Shown here: positions 58,989 to 64,000 of the stretch, one piece after another
Position numbering within the stretch: the first letter of the stretch is position 1
Layout of the letters: the number at the start of each line of letters is the position of its first letter
Origin: Promicromonospora sukumoe
GTDB taxonomy: Bacteria > Actinomycetota > Actinomycetes > Actinomycetales > Cellulomonadaceae
Reading direction: 5' to 3'
Assembly (NCBI RefSeq): GCF_014137995.1
Contig: NZ_JACGWV010000003.1
Location: 186,001 to 250,000 of the forward strand
Length of the DNA: 64,000 bases
Notes under the pieces: model-generated
What the model was told of the DNA's origin: nothing
Databases searched by the model: none
Seen by the model: only the letters and a program-made list of their open reading frames with translations
Program-made: the position numbers and the translations under genes

Positions 58989-61652
58989 GTGCCGACCCGT
59001 CAGATGCGCCTCGCGCCCGCCGCGACCGACGAAGTGAGTGGTGCCCTCGCGGCTCTCCGCGCCGAGGTCGGACTGCCCGCGATGTTCCCGCAGGACGTGC
59101 TCGAGGAGGCCCGGGCCGCCGTCGAGAACGACTTCACCGCCGGCCGGACGGACCGTCGCGACATCGGGTTCGTGACCATCGACCCGCCCGGTTCGAAGGA
59201 CCTGGACCAGGCGGTCCACGTGGAACAGTCCGGCGAGGGCTACGTGGTGCACTACGCCATCGCGGACGTCGGCGCGTTCGTGACGCCCGGCGGCGCGATC
59301 GACGCCGAGGTGCGCCGGCGCGGCATGACCGTCTACGGCCCCGACGCCCGGACGCCGCTGCACCCCAAGGTCCTGTCCGAGGGCGCGGCGAGCCTGCTGC
59401 CCGAGGAGGACCGTCCGGCCGTGCTCTGGACGGTGACCCTCGACGCGCGCGGCATCATCACGGGCGCCTCGCTGGAGCGCGCGTTCGTGCGCAGCCGCGA
59501 GCGGCTCACGTACGCCGAGGTGCAGTCGACCCTCGACGCGGGCACCGCGAGCGAGTCGCTCCAGCTCCTGGCCGACGTCGGGCGGCTGCGCCAGTCGCTC
59601 GAGCAGGCGCGCGGCGGCGTCTCGCTCTCCGTCCCCGAGCAGGAGGTGGAGCGGCGCGAGGACGGCACGTACACGCTGTCGTTCCGCCGCAACCTGCCGG
59701 TCGAGGAGTGGAACGCCCAGATCTCGCTGCTCACGGGCATCGCCGCCGCGCACCTGATGCGCGAGGCGGGCGTGGGCATCCTGCGCACCCTCCCCGAGGC
59801 CGACCCGCGCGACCTGGCCCGGCTGCACCGCACCGCCCGCGCGCTCGGCATCGACTGGCCGGACAGCCTCCCGTACGCGCGGCTGCTCCCGACGCTCGTC
59901 TCGCGCGTCCCCGAGCACGCGGCCTTCCTCAACGAGGCCACCACGCTCTTCCGCGGCGCCGGGTACGTCGCGTTCGGCATGCGGGGGCCCGACGGCGCCG
60001 TCGTGCCCACGCCCGAGAACACCCGGCACGCGGCGATCGCCGCCGACTACGCCCACGTCACGGCGCCGCTGCGCCGCCTCGTGGACCGGTACGCGACCGA
60101 GATCTGCCTCGCGGTCTCCGCCGGACGACCCGTGCCCGACTGGGCGCTGGAGGCGCTCGGGGACCTGCCCGCCGTCATGGCCGAGACCGGGCGGCGCGCC
60201 TCCTCGTTCGAGCGCGAGTGCGTGAACATCGTCGAGGCCTCGCTCCTCGCCGACCGCCTCGGCGAGGAGTTCGACGGCGTGGTCGTCGACGTCGACGAGC
60301 CCGACAAGGAGCTCCAGCGCGGCGAGGTCGTGCTGCGCGATCCCGCGGTGCGGGCGCGCGTGGTGGGCGTGGCCCTGCCGCTGGGCGAGGAGGTCCGGGT
60401 CCAGCTCGCCGAGGCCGACGTCGCCGGGCGGCGTGTCACGTTCACGCTCGGCGGCCCGTTCTCGGGCCGGGCGGAGGGCGCGCCCGGCCAGCCGGACCGG
60501 CGGGTTGGGAGCGAGTCGGGTGGGCCTGACGGCTCTGGTGGGTCGGACGGTGCGCCGGAGCGCGTCGGACGCCGCGCCGCCCGGCGCGCCGCCGCGGAGA
60601 CGGACGGCGGACCCGCCGCACCGGCCTCGTTCGCGGCCCAGACCCCGGTCTCTGCGGCGTTCGCGACGCCGGCCGACGGCCCGCTCCCCGCGCACGGCGT
60701 GGTCCCTGCGCCCGGTGTGGTTCCCGCGCACGGCGTGATCGCGGAGCCCGGGCCCGTCGCGGAGCCCGGGCGGACCGCCGAGCCGGGTCCGGTCGCCGAC
60801 GCCGGGCCGGAGCCGTTCTCGCGGCCGCGGCCCGAGCTCCCGCGCCGGGCCGAGCGCATGTCGCAGCCGGAGCCGCAGCCCGATACGTGGCGACCGGCGG
60901 AGCCCCAGCCCGAGTCCTGGCGCGGGCCCGGGACACCGCCGCACGAGGCGCCCCTCTACGGCTCCGAGACGCTCGCCGCGCTCGCCGCCGCGTCCCGTTC
61001 CGACGACGTCTACCGGCCCGAGGCCGCGTACCCGTCGGAGCCGCTGCTCGCGCCGTCGCCTGAGCCCCGCCGCCTCGCCGAGGAGCCCCGCCCCGCGCCG
61101 CCGCTCCGGTCGCGGGCGCAGCACCAGCGGCAGCCGGAACCGGTGGTGGTTCCCGACCTGTGGCAGCAGCCGGAACCTGTGGCGAGCCCTGACCTGTGGC
61201 AGCAGCCGGAGCCGAGCCCGAGCCCGCAGCCGCGCCCCGTTCCCCGGCCGCGCCCGACGCCGCCGCCCCGCCCGACCCCGCCTCGCCCGACGCCGGAGCC
61301 TCGCCCCGCGGCGCAGCAGGCGCCGCCGCCCGCGTTCCGGCCCGTGACGTCGGAGGTTCCCGGCCGGCCGGCGACACCGGACGTCCCGCGGCGCACGCGC
61401 CGCGCCGACTACCCGCCGATGAGCCGCCCGGTGCGGCCCCAGGTCCGGGACGAGATGCCCCTGTCGGAGCCATGGCCCCGGCGCGCCCCAGGCGGCCACC
61501 CGCTGTCGCAGCCCGTGCCCGCCGTCCACACGGGCGGGCTGCCGCACGTCGTGCAGGTGGCCCGGTACCCGGCCTCGCGCGAGCTGCCCGTGGTGGTCGC
61601 GGCGGACCTGCTCGCGGTGGAGGGTCCGACGCCGGACGTCTACCGGTACTGA
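58989..61652 (+). CDS. RNase II/R-type exoribonuclease (RNB domain) with long disordered C-terminal tail
   Basis: About 887 residues. I prefer the GTG at 58989 (MPTRQMRLAPAATDEV) because TATGTT (58976-58981) ends seven bases before; an ATG at 58977 overlaps that box. The RNB catalytic domain (about 50-370) has IDPPGSKDLDQAVHV with the metal aspartates, YAIADVGAFVTPGG, MTVYGPDARTPLHPKVLSEG and PLRRLVDRYATEICLAV near 350. After an S1-like end (about 500) a tail of about 390 residues follows, rich in Pro/Glu/Ala/Arg with repeated AEPGPVAEPGRTAEPGP, AHGVVPAPGVVPAHGV and WQQPEPVASPDLWQQPEP blocks. It degrades RNA 3' to 5'. The tail is far longer than in typical relatives. Confidence 0.88.
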   Translation: MPTRQMRLAPAATDEVSGALAALRAEVGLPAMFPQDVLEEARAAVENDFTAGRTDRRDIGFVTIDPPGSKDLDQAVHVEQSGEGYVVHYAIADVGAFVTPGGAIDAEVRRRGMTVYGPDARTPLHPKVLSEGAASLLPEEDRPAVLWTVTLDARGIITGASLERAFVRSRERLTYAEVQSTLDAGTASESLQLLADVGRLRQSLEQARGGVSLSVPEQEVERREDGTYTLSFRRNLPVEEWNAQISLLTGIAAAHLMREAGVGILRTLPEADPRDLARLHRTARALGIDWPDSLPYARLLPTLVSRVPEHAAFLNEATTLFRGAGYVAFGMRGPDGAVVPTPENTRHAAIAADYAHVTAPLRRLVDRYATEICLAVSAGRPVPDWALEALGDLPAVMAETGRRASSFERECVNIVEASLLADRLGEEFDGVVVDVDEPDKELQRGEVVLRDPAVRARVVGVALPLGEEVRVQLAEADVAGRRVTFTLGGPFSGRAEGAPGQPDRRVGSESGGPDGSGGSDGAPERVGRRAARRAAAETDGGPAAPASFAAQTPVSAAFATPADGPLPAHGVVPAPGVVPAHGVIAEPGPVAEPGRTAEPGPVADAGPEPFSRPRPELPRRAERMSQPEPQPDTWRPAEPQPESWRGPGTPPHEAPLYGSETLAALAAASRSDDVYRPEAAYPSEPLLAPSPEPRRLAEEPRPAPPLRSRAQHQRQPEPVVVPDLWQQPEPVASPDLWQQPEPSPSPQPRPVPRPRPTPPPRPTPPRPTPEPRPAAQQAPPPAFRPVTSEVPGRPATPDVPRRTRRADYPPMSRPVRPQVRDEMPLSEPWPRRAPGGHPLSQPVPAVHTGGLPHVVQVARYPASRELPVVVAADLLAVEGPTPDVYRY

Positions 61653-61677
61653 GGCCCTGGTCGGAGATACTGGCGCC

Positions 61678-61752
61678 ATGATCGACGCCGTTCCCGGTGC
61701 CGCCCTCGCGGCGCCGCCGACCACCCGCCCGTCGTCGGACGGGGCGCCCTAG
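61678..61752 (+). CDS. 24-codon leader ORF coupled to the next gene
   Basis: MIDAVPGAALAAPPTTRPSS DGAP. An ATG at 61678 lies six bases after GATACT (61666-61671), a leaderless layout, and the stop TAG shares its last base with the GTG of the next gene (TAGTG). The downstream GTG has no other visible start signal, so translation may depend on reading this ORF through. It may equally be a chance ORF. Confidence 0.4.
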   Translation: MIDAVPGAALAAPPTTRPSSDGAP

Positions 61753-62168
61753 TGCCGCCGCGGCGCCGGACCGACCCGGCCGTGGGACGCGCCGCCGTCG
61801 GCGTCTGGGCGCGGGGCGAGGCCGAGCGCAAGGACGTGACCACGGCCGTGCGGTTCACGCTGGAGGAGCTGGCCGAGGTCGCGCCCGGGAACTCCGTGGA
61901 GGTGCGCGTGCCGCCCGCCGGTGCCGTGCAGGCCGTCGCCGGGCCGCGGCACACGCGCGGCACGCCGCCCAACGTGGTCGAGACCGACCCGGAGACCTGG
62001 CTCGGCCTGGCCACCGGCGCCCTGGCCTGGGCGGACGTCGTCGAGGACGGGCGGGTCCGGGCCTCGGGCGACCGGTCCGACATCTCGCACCTGCTGCCGC
62101 TGACGGCCGGGCGCCGGGCGGCGTCGGGCTCGGGCGGAGAACCGAAGGCTCCGGTCGTTCCGGGGTGA
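61752..62168 (+). CDS. Sterol carrier family protein (actinobacterial)
   Basis: 138 residues from the GTG at 61752. The sequence matches a small actinobacterial family named for an SCP2-like fold: RRRTDPAVGRAAVGVWARGE, NSVEVRVPPAGAVQAVAGPR, HTRGTPPNVVETDPETWLGL and ATGALAWADVVEDGRVRASG DRSDISHLLP. The fold binds lipids or other hydrophobic ligands in eukaryotic SCP2; the bacterial ligand is unknown. Translation probably relies on the coupled leader ORF. The 290 bases after it hold no gene I can support. Confidence 0.75.
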   Translation: MPPRRRTDPAVGRAAVGVWARGEAERKDVTTAVRFTLEELAEVAPGNSVEVRVPPAGAVQAVAGPRHTRGTPPNVVETDPETWLGLATGALAWADVVEDGRVRASGDRSDISHLLPLTAGRRAASGSGGEPKAPVVPG

Positions 62169-62460
62169 ACCGGGCGCCGTCGGCGTGTACCGCACCGTGG
62201 ATGTCGGTGACACCCGCTAGCCTCGGCGTCGATCTCGTGGCTCGGCCGCGGGCAGGTTCACCCGGTGACCGGACCTCAGTTTTCCCGGCGGGTGTCCGAC
62301 CGTAACCGCCGGTTCACGATGCAGTGATTGGTTGGTGCCGCTCGTGCCGGACCGCCTGCGCAACTGATGCGCGCCCGGCCGCGGCGATGCCGCCGAGCAT
62401 GTCGTCCATCAGCAGTGCACTCCACCCCGGCCCCGGTCGGCTATTGCAGAAGGAGTCAGC

Positions 62461-64000
62461 GTGAGACCCAGCACGCTCCGGTCCCCGCGACCGCACCCCC
62501 GAACCCGTGGGAGAGCCGCCGTCGCAGTGGCAGTTTCCGCAGCCCTCACCGTGCCCGCCACGGCGGCTCTCGCCGTGCCCGCGGTGGCCGCGGACGGCCC
62601 GGACTCCGGGCACGTCGTCATCAGCGAGGCCTACCTGGTCGGCGGCAGCTCCGGCCAGCCGTACCGGAACAAGTTCGTGGAGCTGTACAACCCGACGGAC
62701 GAGCCGGTCAGCGTCGACGGCTGGTCGGTCCAGTACAAGTCCGCCACGGGCGCGTCGTTCTCCGGGATCACCGCACTGAGCGGCACCATCGCCGCCGGCG
62801 GCCACTACCTGGTGCAGGGCGCCTCGAACGCCGCCAACGGCGAGGCGCTCCCCACGCCCGACGCCGTCGGCAGCCTCAACCTGAGCGGCACGGCCGGCGT
62901 GATCGCGCTCGCGTCGCAGAGCACCGCCGTCACGCCCGCCAAGGGCGCCGTGCCGGCCGCGGGTGCCGCGGGCGTCGTGGACCTGCTCGGGTACGGCACC
63001 GCCGACACCTTCGAGACCGCCCAGGGCCCGGCGGGCAAGGGCACCGGCGTCGTCGGCTCGCTGGAGCGCACGGGCGACGCGGGCGACAACTCCGCGGACT
63101 TCGCGTTCAGCGACGAGGTGACCCCCACGAACAGCGAGGGCGGGGAGCCCGAGCCCGAGCCGTCGGAGCCGACGGAGCCCGGCGAGGTCACCCCGATCGC
63201 CGAGATCCAGGGCACCGGTGACACCAGCCCGCTCGTCGGCGACACCGTCACGACGCAGGGCGTCGTCACCGCCGTCTACCCGACCGGTGGCTTCAACGGC
63301 CTGTACCTCCAGACCGCCGGTACCGGCGGCACCGAGGACCCGACGCCCGGCGCGTCGGACGCCGTCTTCGTGTTCTCCGCCGCGGCAGCCGCCGACCTCT
63401 CGGCCGGCGACCACGTCGAGGTCACCGGCGTCGTCTCGGAGTTCAACGGCCTCACGGAGCTCACGCCCGCCGCTGGCGGCTGGACCGTCCTGGACGCGCC
63501 CGCGACCGTCGAGCCGACCGTGACCGCCTGGCCCGCCACCGCGGCGGGCCGCGAGGCGCTCGAGGGCATGCTCCTCGCGCCCGAGGGCGAGTTCACGGTG
63601 ACGGACAACTACGACACCAACTACTACGGCACGGTCGGCCTCGCCGCGGGCGACAGCCCCCTGGTGCAGCCCACCACGGCGGGCCGCCCCGGCTCGGCCG
63701 AGTACGACGCGCAGGTCGCCGACAACGCCGCGCGTGCGGTGCTGCTCGACGACGGCTCGTCGACGAACTACAACTCGGCCGCCAACAAGTCGAAGCCGCT
63801 GCCGTACCTGACCGGCGGCGAGCCGCTGCGGGTGGGTGCCGGCGTCACGTTCACCACCCCGGTGATCCTCGACTACCGCTACGACGCGTGGGGCTTCCAG
63901 CCGCTGACGCACCTGACGCCCGACGTCGCCGACGCCGTGCAGCCGGCCACGTTCGAGAACACCCGCGAGGACGCGCCCGCCGAGGTGGGCGGCGACCTCG
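62461..64000 (+). CDS. Secreted ExeM/NucH-type nuclease with lamin-tail domain, partial
   Basis: 513 residues visible, cut by the right edge. GTG start at 62461 with AAGGAG upstream. Signal peptide (residues 1-45, TRGRAAVAVAVSAALTVPAT AALA). Then a lamin-tail domain (about 48-165: VISEAYLVGGSSGQPYRNKF VELYNPTDEPVSVDGW), a Glu/Pro linker (GGEPEPEPSEPTEPGE) and the start of the OB-fold/nuclease region (about 245 on: IAEIQGTGDTSPLVGDTVTT QGVVTAVYPTGGFNGLYLQT). This order is that of extracellular DNases of the ExeM/NucH group, whose EEP catalytic domain would follow beyond the window. It is probably anchored or released outside the cell. Confidence 0.85.
   Translation, partial: MRPSTLRSPRPHPRTRGRAAVAVAVSAALTVPATAALAVPAVAADGPDSGHVVISEAYLVGGSSGQPYRNKFVELYNPTDEPVSVDGWSVQYKSATGASFSGITALSGTIAAGGHYLVQGASNAANGEALPTPDAVGSLNLSGTAGVIALASQSTAVTPAKGAVPAAGAAGVVDLLGYGTADTFETAQGPAGKGTGVVGSLERTGDAGDNSADFAFSDEVTPTNSEGGEPEPEPSEPTEPGEVTPIAEIQGTGDTSPLVGDTVTTQGVVTAVYPTGGFNGLYLQTAGTGGTEDPTPGASDAVFVFSAAAAADLSAGDHVEVTGVVSEFNGLTELTPAAGGWTVLDAPATVEPTVTAWPATAAGREALEGMLLAPEGEFTVTDNYDTNYYGTVGLAAGDSPLVQPTTAGRPGSAEYDAQVADNAARAVLLDDGSSTNYNSAANKSKPLPYLTGGEPLRVGAGVTFTTPVILDYRYDAWGFQPLTHLTPDVADAVQPATFENTREDAPAEVGGDL

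Noticed and set aside
57453-61724. A 1423-codon open frame on the reverse strand across the RNB gene
   Set aside because: It is the antisense shadow of the RNB and EEP genes in high-GC DNA: composition is Arg/Gly/Ala-rich with no domain, and the forward strand has complete motifs.

Overview
The window is about 73% GC DNA with dense, short-gapped genes, many GTG/TTG starts and many starts that sit 6-7 bases behind a TANNNT box with no ribosome binding site. DUF3151, class II aldolase, PurS and F420-dependent (LLM) enzymes together with secreted GH6, GH16 and GH3 enzymes point to a cellulolytic actinobacterium of the order Micrococcales, most likely Promicromonosporaceae or Cellulomonadaceae (Cellulosimicrobium/Isoptericola/Promicromonospora type). 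The genus is an inference. The window is ordinary chromosome: I see no phage, insertion sequence, tRNA, rRNA or CRISPR array.

Layout. 1-4.3 kb: a CitA/DcuS-type sensor kinase (cut by the left edge) divergent from a tctCBA tricarboxylate transporter operon. 4.3-11.9 kb: SDR, CorA, pyrE, a membrane protein, HAD phosphatase, SpoU-type methyltransferase, MFS exporter and fba. 12-15.7 kb: a partner-switching module, two STAS antagonists flanking a PAS/GAF/SpoIIE phosphatase fused to an RsbW-like ATPase. 15.8-19 kb: DUF3151, purA, purD. 19-24 kb: a HTH-less LacI-like/PAS sensor, a LacI repressor and a secreted GH6 cellulase. 24-29 kb: hydrolase, membrane protein, purS-purQ, a double GNAT protein and an MBL hydrolase. 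29-35.5 kb: secreted GH3 glucosidase, then rhodanese-metZ and a class V aminotransferase, divergent across two back-to-back SAM riboswitches. 35.6-42 kb: membrane protein, amidase, MscS-like channel, LLM oxidoreductase, HTH regulator, hydrolase. 42-49 kb: a fatty-acid cluster (htdX, fabG4, fadA2, tetR, fadE5-like). 49-54 kb: DUF2599 lipoprotein, a truncated DUF222 (13E12) gene under a LexA box, a DUF1851 protein with a disordered tail, GNAT, EamA. 54.5-64 kb: GH16 glucanase, purL, an EEP-family membrane protein, an RNase II-type enzyme with a 390-residue disordered tail, a sterol-carrier-family protein and the start of a secreted ExeM-type nuclease.

How the genes work together. purA, purD, purS, purQ and purL are all here but scattered over three places; purL is 28 kb from purSQ. 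The rhodanese, MetZ and class V aminotransferase form a sulfur/methionine unit apparently controlled by S-adenosylmethionine in both directions. GH6, GH3 and GH16 with the LacI repressor form a polysaccharide-degradation set. The fatty-acid cluster carries a dehydrogenase, hydratase, ketoreductase and thiolase, a complete beta-oxidation-like cycle.

The least expected layer is between the genes. Three families of long, nearly perfect inverted repeats recur at gene 3' ends (24.1, 39.1, 42.2 kb; 35.5, 36.3, 55.4 kb; 15.1 and 31.8 kb), with covarying stem tips, plus two singletons. One family is built from a 16-bp unit iterated three times one way and four to five times the other, and supplies the stop codons of three flanking genes. 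The most informative single locus is the 440-bp divergent region at 33.7-34.1 kb with two different SAM-binding RNA elements.
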